The position numbers were made by a program, and so were the translations under genes. Source: a virus. From it: 64,000 bases of DNA. Numbering within the stretch: the stretch's first letter is position 1; every line of letters starts with the position of its first letter. Of this stretch, positions 1 to 8,241 are shown piece by piece. The DNA is taken from IMG/VR virus record IMGVR_UViG_3300030329_004314, positions 21,903-85,902 of that record; one strand, written 5' to 3'. Below the pieces are notes generated by a model, which was not told the origin of the DNA, did not search any database, and saw only the letters and a list, made by a program, of their open reading frames with translations.

Positions 1-27
1 CGCAAAAGATGGTGTGTCGCATAACAT
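1..27 (-). CDS. Possible 5' end of the next gene (partial)
   Basis: Two in-frame-open starts lie just past the stop of the sialyltransferase-like gene: ATG at 27 (MLCDTPSFA) and ATG at 22 in another frame (MRHTIFC). Only about nine codons are visible and no clear ribosome site precedes either. Gene density makes a coding start here likely, but the frame cannot be decided from this window. Confidence 0.25.
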
Positions 28-34
28 TTTTGAC

Positions 35-676
35 TTATTCATAAGATATAATTAATCCTTTGTCTATCAATTCTTTTATTTTAGATCTTTCATATTTGTA
101 GTGATGGGTCATATGAGTCCCTTTGTCTTCCCAGTAATGCTGCGCGAACTCGTCATTCAACCCAAAACCGAATATATGAGGTATGACACCAACACGAATA
201 CATAGGTGTATTATCGCAAAACCTATGCTTGGTCTTCTATGGCCCGTGTTAACTTGACATATGTGTTGTATTGAAGAGTAGTCTCCTAGATAAGGATCGC
301 AAGACGAATGTATGTTCTCATGTCTTGACCTCCATTCATCACCCCTGCCGTTATGTTCATTAGTCTGTGGGCCAATCATTAATATTTTCATATTTCTAAG
401 ATCTTTGACGAAGTTTGCTGGTTGACCTTTGTTCGTCCAGTTGCCGACTCTTGGGTGCGGCACATTTGAAAATACATGTTGATTAGCAACACGAATAGTG
501 GTTCTAGAACCTACATGGGTTTCATAGCTTTCTGTTGGCGCTCTGTTAAATCTAACTATGTCGTCGAATTCGTCAATGAATTCACCGTATGTTCTATTAA
601 GTATAGATGGACTAGAAGCAATTATTGCTATGTTGTTACTTACATCTAGGTCTGGAGTTACATATTGAAGTATCAT
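35..676 (-). CDS. GT29 sialyltransferase-like protein
   Basis: A 213-residue protein with the ordered motifs of family GT29 sialyltransferases, which transfer sialic acid from CMP-sialic acid. Sialylmotif L is at about residues 16-61 (IAIIASSPSILNR, then DDIVRFNRAPT and HVGSRTT). Motif S is at about 146-174 (RRPSIGFAIIHLC and HIFGFGLN). A motif III-like HYWE is at 180-183 and an HxxxxE motif VS at 191-196. It is shorter than animal enzymes and has no signal peptide or membrane anchor. ATG 676 is preferred over ATG 685 because AGGAGG sits nine bases before it. It is the last complete gene of the left glycan block. The donor sugar is unproven; the fold assignment is strong by motif. Confidence 0.8.
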   Translation of the reverse strand: MILQYVTPDLDVSNNIAIIASSPSILNRTYGEFIDEFDDIVRFNRAPTESYETHVGSRTTIRVANQHVFSNVPHPRVGNWTNKGQPANFVKDLRNMKILMIGPQTNEHNGRGDEWRSRHENIHSSCDPYLGDYSSIQHICQVNTGHRRPSIGFAIIHLCIRVGVIPHIFGFGLNDEFAQHYWEDKGTHMTHHYKYERSKIKELIDKGLIISYE

Positions 677-1356
677 CCACAACATCCTCCTGAACTTACA
701 TTTTCAATAGCACCTAAGTCTTTTAAGAGAAGAACGTCTACTGAGTCTTCTTCTCCGTTTGGATTTGTGCCAAATGTATCCCATTTGAATATCGTATACC
801 CATTTTTCTTTATTGTTTGCAAAAACTCTGACTTGTTATATGAAAATTTATATGTCTTTATTCCGTATGGTGTTTGATAAACTTCGCTATTACTTTTTTC
901 TTTTGTTATTGGTATTCTCTGCAAAATTATCATATTTGCGCATATGCTAAGTATGTGTTCTAGGCATTCATTTCCATTTGGTAGTATGTCTATCAGCCCA
1001 TTAACAACAATAAGGTCATTATCAAAAATATCATCCCACTTGATATCTTGATAAGATTTGTTATAAAAACTACCAATCTCTCCAAATGATTCACTTGCTA
1101 GGTCAACTGCCTCTTTTGAATAGTCATACCCTATGTATTGAACATCCTCAAACTCTTGCGCTACTATCATTGAGTAGGCACCACACCCACAACCAATGTC
1201 AATAACTCTAGAAATTCTCTTCCTTACCATCGTTGCCTGATCAACAAAATGGTGCCAATGTGCAGGCCATTCATTTTGAAACTGGCTTATGTTAAGTCTT
1301 AATTGCTGTACAAATACATCTCTGTTTTTCCATGAGTCAATGTGTTCGGAATTCAT
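673..1356 (-). CDS. Class I SAM-dependent methyltransferase
   Basis: A 227-residue Rossmann methyltransferase. Motif I (VIDIGCGCGAY) is near residues 51-61, followed by an acidic motif II (YIGYDYS) and a strand with DNDLIVVNGL. A C-terminal strand pair (TIFKWDTFGT) completes the fold. The substrate is not evident; placement between glycosyltransferases suggests O- or N-methylation of a glycan. The last residues (SSGGCCG) are encoded by the ribosome site and start of the following gene, which it overlaps by four bases. Its start overlaps the preceding GT gene by 20 bases. Confidence 0.8.
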   Translation of the reverse strand: MNSEHIDSWKNRDVFVQQLRLNISQFQNEWPAHWHHFVDQATMVRKRISRVIDIGCGCGAYSMIVAQEFEDVQYIGYDYSKEAVDLASESFGEIGSFYNKSYQDIKWDDIFDNDLIVVNGLIDILPNGNECLEHILSICANMIILQRIPITKEKSNSEVYQTPYGIKTYKFSYNKSEFLQTIKKNGYTIFKWDTFGTNPNGEEDSVDVLLLKDLGAIENVSSGGCCG

Positions 1357-2230
1357 TTAGCTGATCCTCAAACCTTTTTTTCAACTTGTCCATATTCTGT
1401 AGAATTATCTCTGGGTGTTCTTCTTCAAAAGGCTTTGTTCTACAAGAGCCTCTTACACTAGGTTTGAACTCATGAACACCGTCATACTCTTCTTCTATTC
1501 GACTTCTGGTTGATTGACTTCCAGTAACCCAAGGAAGGTATACATTTTCAAAATAATCATCAATACAATTTTGTTTACTTACCGCTGCTTTATAGTAGCT
1601 TACTTTTTGTTTTACTTGTTGAGGGAAGACGTAGCTGTAGTGATACATTCTGACACCAAGTTTTTCATCCAGCGTATTATGGTCTAGGTGTCTTTTTGGC
1701 AATCTTTCGTGTATAGGTATCGTGTGAGCTATAGTAGGAGGTCTATGTGTTGCCCAATAAGAACCCGGATATACCTTTCGGATTCTCATAAATTCTGCTC
1801 CTTCTTCAAATCCTCCTAATACATTATCAAATCCCCCATAGAAACTTCTGCTTCTGAAACCTACTGAAGTGATTTTGAACTCTTCCAATACCTCCATGAT
1901 CGTTTCAATATCTCTTGACTTGAATACTTCATCACAATCTAAGTTCCATATGTAATCATTGTCTTCATCCAAAAGTTTCATATATGTATTGCACTGATGA
2001 TCCTTTTCCTGATATTGGCTACTTACGATCTGTATTTTATTTTCAGGGTCTGGAATAGAATTCAATACTTCTATGGTTCCATCTGTAGACTTGGATAGTC
2101 CTTGTTGTTGCCAGTATGTTACTGGGCCTTCAGCAATCAAAATTTGATTTGCATATGGGTAAACAGATTTTATGCACTCTTCAAGTACATAGTTTCCATT
2201 AAGAACAATCATTCCAAAGGCTATCTTCAT
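1337..2230 (-). CDS. GT2-like glycosyltransferase
   Basis: A 297-residue GT-A fold enzyme. The N-terminus (MKIAFGMIVLNGNYVLEECI) is typical of TPR/GT2 'low-fidelity' glycosyltransferases. The metal and donor site is seen as YIWNLDCDEVF, with acidic residues near 95-100. The middle carries a histidine-rich stretch (THRPPTIAHTIPIHERLPKR), which could bind acceptor or metal. Donor and acceptor are unknown. It starts within the end of the GT8-like gene (4-base ATGA-type overlap), so the two are probably translationally coupled. Confidence 0.8.
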   Translation of the reverse strand: MKIAFGMIVLNGNYVLEECIKSVYPYANQILIAEGPVTYWQQQGLSKSTDGTIEVLNSIPDPENKIQIVSSQYQEKDHQCNTYMKLLDEDNDYIWNLDCDEVFKSRDIETIMEVLEEFKITSVGFRSRSFYGGFDNVLGGFEEGAEFMRIRKVYPGSYWATHRPPTIAHTIPIHERLPKRHLDHNTLDEKLGVRMYHYSYVFPQQVKQKVSYYKAAVSKQNCIDDYFENVYLPWVTGSQSTRSRIEEEYDGVHEFKPSVRGSCRTKPFEEEHPEIILQNMDKLKKRFEDQLNEFRTH

Positions 2231-3135
2231 AGTTTATATGTACTCTTTATCATGTATGTGCAGTCATAGTAATTGTCGTAAACATCTTTTATTCCTAAGT
2301 TAGGCAATATATTTCCCCATTCTCCATGCCTGTCTACTCTATATAAACCCTCATCATAGTTAGGATTGAAATGGGAGAAGTGATTGAAAACTAAATCTTG
2401 AGTCACTTTCCCCTGCTTCATTACAAATTGAGAGTCCCACATTATTTTCTTATCTTGTATTTCAGCATGAGGAAAATTCCAAGGCGCACCATGCCCTATG
2501 TCTTCGTCTATAATTTTTACATTGTTCTGACCAAATATCTCCCCAAACAACTCTAGGTACTTTTGATCTCCGCATGTGCCATGTGTGACAGAAAACCTAT
2601 TATTAGTATCAACAACCACATCCTTCCAAAAACTTGAGCAGGGCAGACCTACCTCATCGTTACGGAAGTACACAATACCTACATTGTAATAACCAGTACG
2701 GCTATTAGACTCAAGCGATTGGTGCTTATGGGTAATTAATCCAATAGAGTAATTATCTACACAGTCAAATATGACTCGTGGGTCTTTATAAAATAGAATA
2801 TCGGAGTCCACATAGAGACACTCACTACATTTTTTCAATACAAAGTTTGTAAAGAAGGCCGACAAAGCCCAATGAAATTCACAATGACCATCAGGATGTG
2901 TTCCATCGTCCCTAGCGTTATTCTTCTTTAGTAGTTCAAAGTCGTCACTAGCTAAATCATCCAACCTATACGGAATAATCTCTCTGAAGTTTATATCGTT
3001 TAACTTGTGATAGGCAGTATCATCTGTACAAAGATAATGTAATTCAAATGGTTCTGATGCGTACTGCCTTATCGAATGATACATCGTAAGACCATATGTA
3101 AGATATTTACTGTCTGAAAGAGTTGCGAATATCAT
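2227..3135 (-). CDS. GT8-like glycosyltransferase
   Basis: A 302-residue protein starting with a GT8-like pattern (MIFATLSDSKYLTYGLTMYH). It has a DxD donor/metal motif (CLYVDSDILFYKDP, about residues 112-125), then GYYNVGIVYFRND, an acidic DQKYLE segment, and a C-terminal NHFSHF that may supply the third metal ligand. This order matches retaining GT8 hexosyltransferases, though length and C-terminus differ. There is no membrane segment, so a cytosolic role is likely. It is followed immediately by the GT2-like gene. Confidence 0.75.
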   Translation of the reverse strand: MIFATLSDSKYLTYGLTMYHSIRQYASEPFELHYLCTDDTAYHKLNDINFREIIPYRLDDLASDDFELLKKNNARDDGTHPDGHCEFHWALSAFFTNFVLKKCSECLYVDSDILFYKDPRVIFDCVDNYSIGLITHKHQSLESNSRTGYYNVGIVYFRNDEVGLPCSSFWKDVVVDTNNRFSVTHGTCGDQKYLELFGEIFGQNNVKIIDEDIGHGAPWNFPHAEIQDKKIMWDSQFVMKQGKVTQDLVFNHFSHFNPNYDEGLYRVDRHGEWGNILPNLGIKDVYDNYYDCTYMIKSTYKL

Positions 3136-3167
3136 TTTATGTAAAACCTAATTTTTATCTTAATATG

Positions 3168-3953
3168 TCATTTTAATTTGATGTAGGATATCCATGTATA
3201 ATCTGACGCTTCATTTGCGTATATGTCAAAATCTTTCTTGCGATCTGTTAATAAAGGGTCTGCCGTAATGTCTAGGTACTGCTGCCTGCTGATTTTAGCC
3301 CATTTATAGCCACGATCAGAATCTACGGCAGAATAAATAGGAGGAAACTCATAGTATATCTCTATGTTGTCTTTCAGCCATTGTGCATCTTTTGTATTCA
3401 ATAATAAGGACGACTTAGGAGAATATGACCTTTCGCCTTCACTCAAAGGCTCCATGTTGGCAACATTTCCATAAACCGGATGATAGCTATTACCTCTTCC
3501 ATCGTGGTAGTTATCTTCGTACAGTATGTGTGTAAACCCATGATGTGCGGCTTGTTTTACTCTATCAAGACCATAGTGGTCATCAAAAAAGCATAGTGTC
3601 TTGCTTTTATCAACTGAGTCCCAATTGATATTGTTAAAATCTGTAGTTGTGTATTTTATGCGTGGCGATATATATTGTCGAACAAGAAGGTTTGGATCAA
3701 TAGATATAATTTTTGCATTTGGACATGTAGTTTCTAGTAGCCAAGAACTTTGGCCTTTCCATATACCACTTTCAATAATGTATTCAGGTTGAAGCTGTCT
3801 ACACAAGAACCATGTAGCAAACATATGGGAGGAAGACATTCCTCCTCCGTTATTACGAATCGGACGAGACGCATATACTCTCAAAAAATCTTCTAGGGAA
3901 TCAATTAGGTTTTTGTTTTCCCACTGTACTTTTCCTATAGTCTCATACTTCAT
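3168..3953 (-). CDS. SAM methyltransferase-like (cephalosporin-hydroxylase/Methyltransf_24 type)
   Basis: A 261-residue protein with a Rossmann-type glycine motif (YIIESGIWKGQSSWLL, about residues 57-72), an acidic end of strand 2 (KIISIDP) and KTLCFFDDHYG at the usual position of strand 4. The class fits small-molecule or sugar O-methyltransferases. Part of the C-terminal half (PKSSLLLNTKDAQWL) is unfamiliar and may form the acceptor lid. It is flanked by glycosyltransferases with short gaps (about 24-32 bases), so it belongs to the same transcript. Confidence 0.65.
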   Translation of the reverse strand: MKYETIGKVQWENKNLIDSLEDFLRVYASRPIRNNGGGMSSSHMFATWFLCRQLQPEYIIESGIWKGQSSWLLETTCPNAKIISIDPNLLVRQYISPRIKYTTTDFNNINWDSVDKSKTLCFFDDHYGLDRVKQAAHHGFTHILYEDNYHDGRGNSYHPVYGNVANMEPLSEGERSYSPKSSLLLNTKDAQWLKDNIEIYYEFPPIYSAVDSDRGYKWAKISRQQYLDITADPLLTDRKKDFDIYANEASDYTWISYIKLK

Positions 3954-3977
3954 AGGATAATCCCTTACTTGATAGCA

Positions 3978-4808
3978 TTATTCAAAAACCAACTCAACTT
4001 CTTGATGACACCCAACGATATTGCTAAAGTCCATCTTGTCTATATTTATTCTTTTTCCATCAATGTATTTATCATTTAGTTCTTTTAGTGATATTCCATA
4101 AAATTCACCGCTTTGGTTTTCAGATGATCCAACAATGTTAATTGGCGTATTTACCAATACACTCTCCTTAAAGGAACACATTAGTGGAAAAAGCTGAGTT
4201 CCGACTGGAAACCTGCCTTCTAAAGAATTTGGAGTGTCATAACCATAAGAATCCAGTATTTCTATCATGTCAGACTTTCTGTAAACATGACCATCTACAG
4301 AAAAAGGATACCCGAAGTTAGAAGAGGAGGGCAGCAAGTACCATTCCCAGCCCATAAATCTATCATGTATCCAAGCACAATTTTTGGGTGTCTCTGATAT
4401 TGTCTTCTTATAGGGATTTTGAATATATGTGTTTTCTCCTAATCTAAGAGATAGACACATAGCTTGATCTATATTGAACAAATTTTCTATTTCTTCATAG
4501 GAAGCCTCCATCTTCCTGTAGAGTATACTGTCATCTGTAAAGAAACAGAACAATTCATCCTGCTTTGTATGCTCCTTTAATATATACATAAGACTTTCTT
4601 TGAAACCGTATTCTGGCTTTTGTTCTTTGAACATCGTTGCCTGCGGCTTTTCTGACCTAAGAAGATTATATCCTCTTTGGAAAGAGTTATCGCTGGCAGT
4701 GAATAGAACATTTAAGTCAAATATGCCCGGAGCATTCTTATGTATACTCTCAATACAAGCCTGTAATTGGGCAGGCCTATCTTTAGAAAAGATTATTCCT
4801 GTTATCAT
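3978..4808 (-). CDS. GT-A fold glycosyltransferase-like protein
   Basis: A 276-residue protein with a GT2-style start (MITGIIFSKDRPAQLQACIE) and an acidic donor motif (LFCFFTDDSILY, about residues 86-97). The central region holds FMGWEWYLLPSSSNFGYPFS and VDGHVYRKSD, which resemble acceptor-side loops. No family number can be assigned by eye. It overlaps the GDP-fucose synthase gene by 26 bases, linking it to sugar-nucleotide supply. Confidence 0.65.
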   Translation of the reverse strand: MITGIIFSKDRPAQLQACIESIHKNAPGIFDLNVLFTASDNSFQRGYNLLRSEKPQATMFKEQKPEYGFKESLMYILKEHTKQDELFCFFTDDSILYRKMEASYEEIENLFNIDQAMCLSLRLGENTYIQNPYKKTISETPKNCAWIHDRFMGWEWYLLPSSSNFGYPFSVDGHVYRKSDMIEILDSYGYDTPNSLEGRFPVGTQLFPLMCSFKESVLVNTPINIVGSSENQSGEFYGISLKELNDKYIDGKRINIDKMDFSNIVGCHQEVELVFE

Positions 4809-5724
4809 TAAACCACTCTATTGTGTCTTCCAGTCCTTCAGACAGTGAGGTCTCTGCCTCGAATCCAAATTCCTTAGCTCTACTAGTATCTAAACATCTT
4901 CTAGGCTGGCCATCTGGTTTGGATGTATCCCAGACAATCTCACCAGTGTAACCCATTTTTTCAGATATAAGGGCAACTAAATCTCTTATAGTTATCTCTT
5001 TTCCTGTACCAATATTAACAGGCTGTGGATCATTGTGTTGTTCCATAGCAGCAACTATAGCTTCCGCACAGTCTTCAACAAACAAAAACTCTCTACTTGC
5101 AGATCCACTTCCCCATACAACAACTTCTTTTTTGTTGCTCTTTATGGCTTCGTCAAACTTTAAAATTAAAGCAGGAATAACATGACTAATTGCTGGATCA
5201 AAGTTATCATTTGGCCCATACATATTTACTGGTATTAAGTTTACTCCATTAAAACCATATTGTTCTTTGTAGGAAATTATCATTTGCATCAATGCTTTTT
5301 TTGCTATTCCATAAGGAGCATTTGTTTCCTCTGGATAACCATTCCATATTTCTTCTTCTTTAAACGGCACAGGAGTAAACTTTGGATAAGCACAGACCGT
5401 TCCAATCATCACGAATTTTTTTAGATCATAATGCCTTGCTGTTTCGATAACATTCATTCCCATAGCCAAGTTGTCATGAATGAATTTTCCGGGATTTTCT
5501 TTATTTGCCCCAATCCCTCCGACCTTAGCTGCTAGATGAAGTACAACTTTTGGATTAAACATATCAAAAACTCCCGCACACAAGACTGGATCAGTCAAAT
5601 CATAGACAGAACCTACGGGAAATATTTTTTTGTATCCTTTAAACTTGAGTTCTTGAAGAACTGACTTTCCTAAAAATCCAGTTGCTCCAGTTAGCAAGAT
5701 GCTATCGTCTTTATTTATTTCCAT
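4783..5724 (-). CDS. fcl: GDP-L-fucose synthase
   Basis: A 313-residue short-chain dehydrogenase/reductase that makes GDP-L-fucose from GDP-4-keto-6-deoxymannose using NADPH (3,5-epimerase plus 4-reductase). Diagnostic pieces: nucleotide-binding GATGFLG near the N-terminus, LAAKVGGIGANK, the catalytic YxxxK in PYGIAKKALM, NMYGPNDNFD, HVIPALI, GSGSASREFLFVEDCAEA and the C-terminal KPDGQPRRCLD. Length is normal for the family. The partner GDP-mannose 4,6-dehydratase is not in this window, so the host or another phage region must supply the substrate. A fucosyltransferase-like gene lies at 42.8 kb. Confidence 0.92.
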   Translation of the reverse strand: MEINKDDSILLTGATGFLGKSVLQELKFKGYKKIFPVGSVYDLTDPVLCAGVFDMFNPKVVLHLAAKVGGIGANKENPGKFIHDNLAMGMNVIETARHYDLKKFVMIGTVCAYPKFTPVPFKEEEIWNGYPEETNAPYGIAKKALMQMIISYKEQYGFNGVNLIPVNMYGPNDNFDPAISHVIPALILKFDEAIKSNKKEVVVWGSGSASREFLFVEDCAEAIVAAMEQHNDPQPVNIGTGKEITIRDLVALISEKMGYTGEIVWDTSKPDGQPRRCLDTSRAKEFGFEAETSLSEGLEDTIEWFNDNRNNLF

Positions 5725-6739
5725 TTAAAATCTCCAAACATTTTTCCGCTTCTTCTTTGTATTGTAAGTGACGTAGCAGACTATTTATCCTGTGGCAATA
5801 TGTATGTTCTTTCATGACAGTCTCATAACAAGCCTCTGCATGAGACTTTCTTAAATTAGGACTATCAATAAAATATTCTATCATCTTGATAAATTCATTT
5901 TCGTCTCTTGCGACTGGCATCTCATTCTTTGTGAATACATCTTCTACAAGAGAGTCTATATGATCGGAGATACAAAAAGACTTGCAAGCAGAAATTTTGA
6001 AAACTCTTTCATTAACTTCAAATCCAAACTTATTTGCGTGAGGCTCGCTTACATTTGGGCATATCTTAGAAGAACAGAATAATTTTCTTACGGTGTCATC
6101 ATCTGTTACACCGCAATATTGTGGTATTCCCCATCCAGTACCAAATACTTTCATTCTATATTTACCAACCGGATTAGTAAGTGGGAATAGATACTTAGAT
6201 AAATTTTGACCTTTATAAGACCAGTAGCCACCAACAAATGAAATATCACACTCAAGTTTTTCATCAGGATAGTCTGGGTAGTACACAAAGTGATCTGCTG
6301 CTGGCTGCATAGGAATAACATTTATTCCACTATCAATCCAAGAAAGCATAGTGTCATGTATTCTTTTAGGATGATAAAAATTGAACAGGGAGAGCCTGTC
6401 GCCTATTAGTTGAGAAAGCTTGTAAGCACTTTCTTTTTCTTTCTGATCAGCAATACCAATTGGGTATTTTTTAATATCTATTATGTCGTCGTAAGGCCCC
6501 CAATTATTTGCTTTCAATACTGCCTTAGTATTATTTATAGCTAAACATTTCGCTGTAGCCCTATCTAAATCATAGGTCGTACCTATAAAAATATCTGGCT
6601 TAAACTCATCGAAACAATCAAAGATAGGCTTTGTACCATCCCACCATGCCCAGTCCCATCCAATAGACGTAAATACATTCTTCCACCCAGAAATAATGTG
6701 GTGTAAAGCAGATGGAAATGTTTTAGACAATACTCTCAT
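5711..6739 (-). CDS. CgeB-like GT-B glycosyltransferase
   Basis: A 342-residue protein. The C-terminal half resembles the 'glycosyl transferases group 1' domain of CgeB-type proteins: CDISFVGGYWSYKGQNLS, then NVSEPHANKFGFEVNERVFKI followed by SACKSFCISDH, the usual donor-binding E and glycine/serine turn of GT-B enzymes. A pattern of conserved hydrophobic strands continues to the end. Substrates are unknown. It lies between fcl (14-base overlap) and the nucleotidyltransferase gene (4-base overlap), a context that points to nucleotide-sugar use. Confidence 0.7.
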   Translation of the reverse strand: MRVLSKTFPSALHHIISGWKNVFTSIGWDWAWWDGTKPIFDCFDEFKPDIFIGTTYDLDRATAKCLAINNTKAVLKANNWGPYDDIIDIKKYPIGIADQKEKESAYKLSQLIGDRLSLFNFYHPKRIHDTMLSWIDSGINVIPMQPAADHFVYYPDYPDEKLECDISFVGGYWSYKGQNLSKYLFPLTNPVGKYRMKVFGTGWGIPQYCGVTDDDTVRKLFCSSKICPNVSEPHANKFGFEVNERVFKISACKSFCISDHIDSLVEDVFTKNEMPVARDENEFIKMIEYFIDSPNLRKSHAEACYETVMKEHTYCHRINSLLRHLQYKEEAEKCLEILNGNK

Positions 6740-7482
6740 ATTAACTTTATATTCATATTTAGTGTCTGTAAGTCTTTAGGAGAATCTATTTCAAAAATTC
6801 TCATACCATTGGGTTCAGATCCAGCAAACCTTCCCCCTTCTTCTATTACTTTATTTATTGCTTCGTATCCAAACCATTTTTCATGATTGTCTTGTATAGT
6901 TATATCTTCTAGATATGTCAATTCCCTGCCATGAAGATATGCTATCTGACACCATTTGTGTTTTAATCCAAAGGACAGGTTCGTCACCACGTTGTCATCA
7001 GACAAGAGAAGCCCAACCTCCTCATCTTTAAAAAAACCTTTTGTATCGACGACTAACTTTGATACTCCATCGTGAATACCTTTGATAGCTTTGTAATTAA
7101 AGACTAAGTCTCCATACATCAACAACACATTTTTTCTGTTGCAAACTTGTAAGCCAATGCCAATGCTTCGGCATACATTGTTATTTTCATAATCAAAGTT
7201 GTATACAAGTTTTACCGGATATCTTCTTCTTATCTTTTCTCTTACTAGGTTTGCACCAAATCCCACTACGACAATTATTTCACTTTGAGGATAATATTTA
7301 TGTATTAGCTTTATTTGTCTCTCAATTATTGAGCTATCTTTAATATGTATCAAAGACTTTGGCCCATGAGACTTCATCCTTCTTCCTATTCCAGCAGCAG
7401 GTATAACGACAGACAGATCTTCTCCCTTTTGATCTACCTGTTGCTCTTTTGCTTTGACTACATTTCTAGACGCTGCTGACAT
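6736..7482 (-). CDS. Sugar-phosphate/phosphocholine-type nucleotidyltransferase (LicC/GlmU-N-like)
   Basis: A 248-residue protein with the nucleotidyltransferase signature PAAGIGRRMKSHGPKSLIHI (about residues 28-47), an NDxYxxxNN-like segment (YNFDYENNNVCRSIG) and a LLMYGDLVF metal motif. This order is closest to LicC-type cytidylyltransferases and to the N-domain of GlmU/RmlA enzymes, which activate a phosphorylated sugar or choline with an NTP. The first 24 residues are a non-conserved hydrophilic extension. Which substrate it takes cannot be read from the sequence. It provides an activated donor for the neighbouring transferases. Confidence 0.72.
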   Translation of the reverse strand: MSAASRNVVKAKEQQVDQKGEDLSVVIPAAGIGRRMKSHGPKSLIHIKDSSIIERQIKLIHKYYPQSEIIVVVGFGANLVREKIRRRYPVKLVYNFDYENNNVCRSIGIGLQVCNRKNVLLMYGDLVFNYKAIKGIHDGVSKLVVDTKGFFKDEEVGLLLSDDNVVTNLSFGLKHKWCQIAYLHGRELTYLEDITIQDNHEKWFGYEAINKVIEEGGRFAGSEPNGMRIFEIDSPKDLQTLNMNIKLI

Positions 7483-7494
7483 TACGATTCCGCA

Positions 7495-8241
7495 TTAAGT
7501 TGATTGAGAGGATTCCTTTTGCAATCTAATTCTATCCCTTATCTTTTCCCAGTTTTTGTGCCATATTTCTGAAGGCACTGTATCTGATGCATTGAATCCT
7601 GTTACAGAATATGTTGACAACGGAACAGGTATATGTATAGCAACAAATTTACTTGTAATTCTTAGCCACAAGTCCCAGTCTTCGGCTGTCCTCATAGACT
7701 CATCATAAAGACCAACTTGATCTAATGCCTTTTTATTTATAAGAGGAGTATTGGAGATGATGCACTCCTTCTCTATTTCCTCTCTACTGTATGGTCTTCT
7801 TAGTTCGAGCATCTGCGTATTATTCTCTATGTTTTGAATTAATACATCAGCATATACAAGACCTATGTTAGAAATGTCTTCTTTAATTATTTCTACAGAC
7901 ATACTAATCTTATTTGGAAGATAAGTGTCATCTGCATCCAGCATGCAAAAGAAGTCAGTTTCATTCCAAAATTTTTGTATTGCTACATTCCTTGCGGCAG
8001 ATGGGCCTGTAGGAAATGTATTGTATATAGCGTCTATACCTATCTCTTCAGACATTGATTCTATTTTTTGTTTAGAACCATCAGTAGATCCATCATCTAC
8101 TACGACAACACGTTTATTTCCATAGTCTTGATCTAGAACACTTTGAACTGCACGCTCAACATACATTTCGTGATTGTGACATGGAATTACAACTGTTACG
8201 CTTGGAGTACTTGTTCCAGATTTCTTACCAAGTGTTTGCAT
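7495..8241 (-). CDS. GT2 family glycosyltransferase
   Basis: A 248-residue canonical GT2 enzyme: VTVVIPCHNHEMYVERAVQS at about residues 15-34, VVVVDDGSTDGS for uracil binding, GPSAARNVAI, the DxD motif in FCMLDADDTYL, and a late acidic TAEDWDLWLRI, which normally contains the catalytic base. Family function is inverting transfer from a nucleotide sugar. It overlaps the gene before it by 46 bases. It has no transmembrane segment. Confidence 0.9.
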   Translation of the reverse strand: MQTLGKKSGTSTPSVTVVIPCHNHEMYVERAVQSVLDQDYGNKRVVVVDDGSTDGSKQKIESMSEEIGIDAIYNTFPTGPSAARNVAIQKFWNETDFFCMLDADDTYLPNKISMSVEIIKEDISNIGLVYADVLIQNIENNTQMLELRRPYSREEIEKECIISNTPLINKKALDQVGLYDESMRTAEDWDLWLRITSKFVAIHIPVPLSTYSVTGFNASDTVPSEIWHKNWEKIRDRIRLQKESSQST

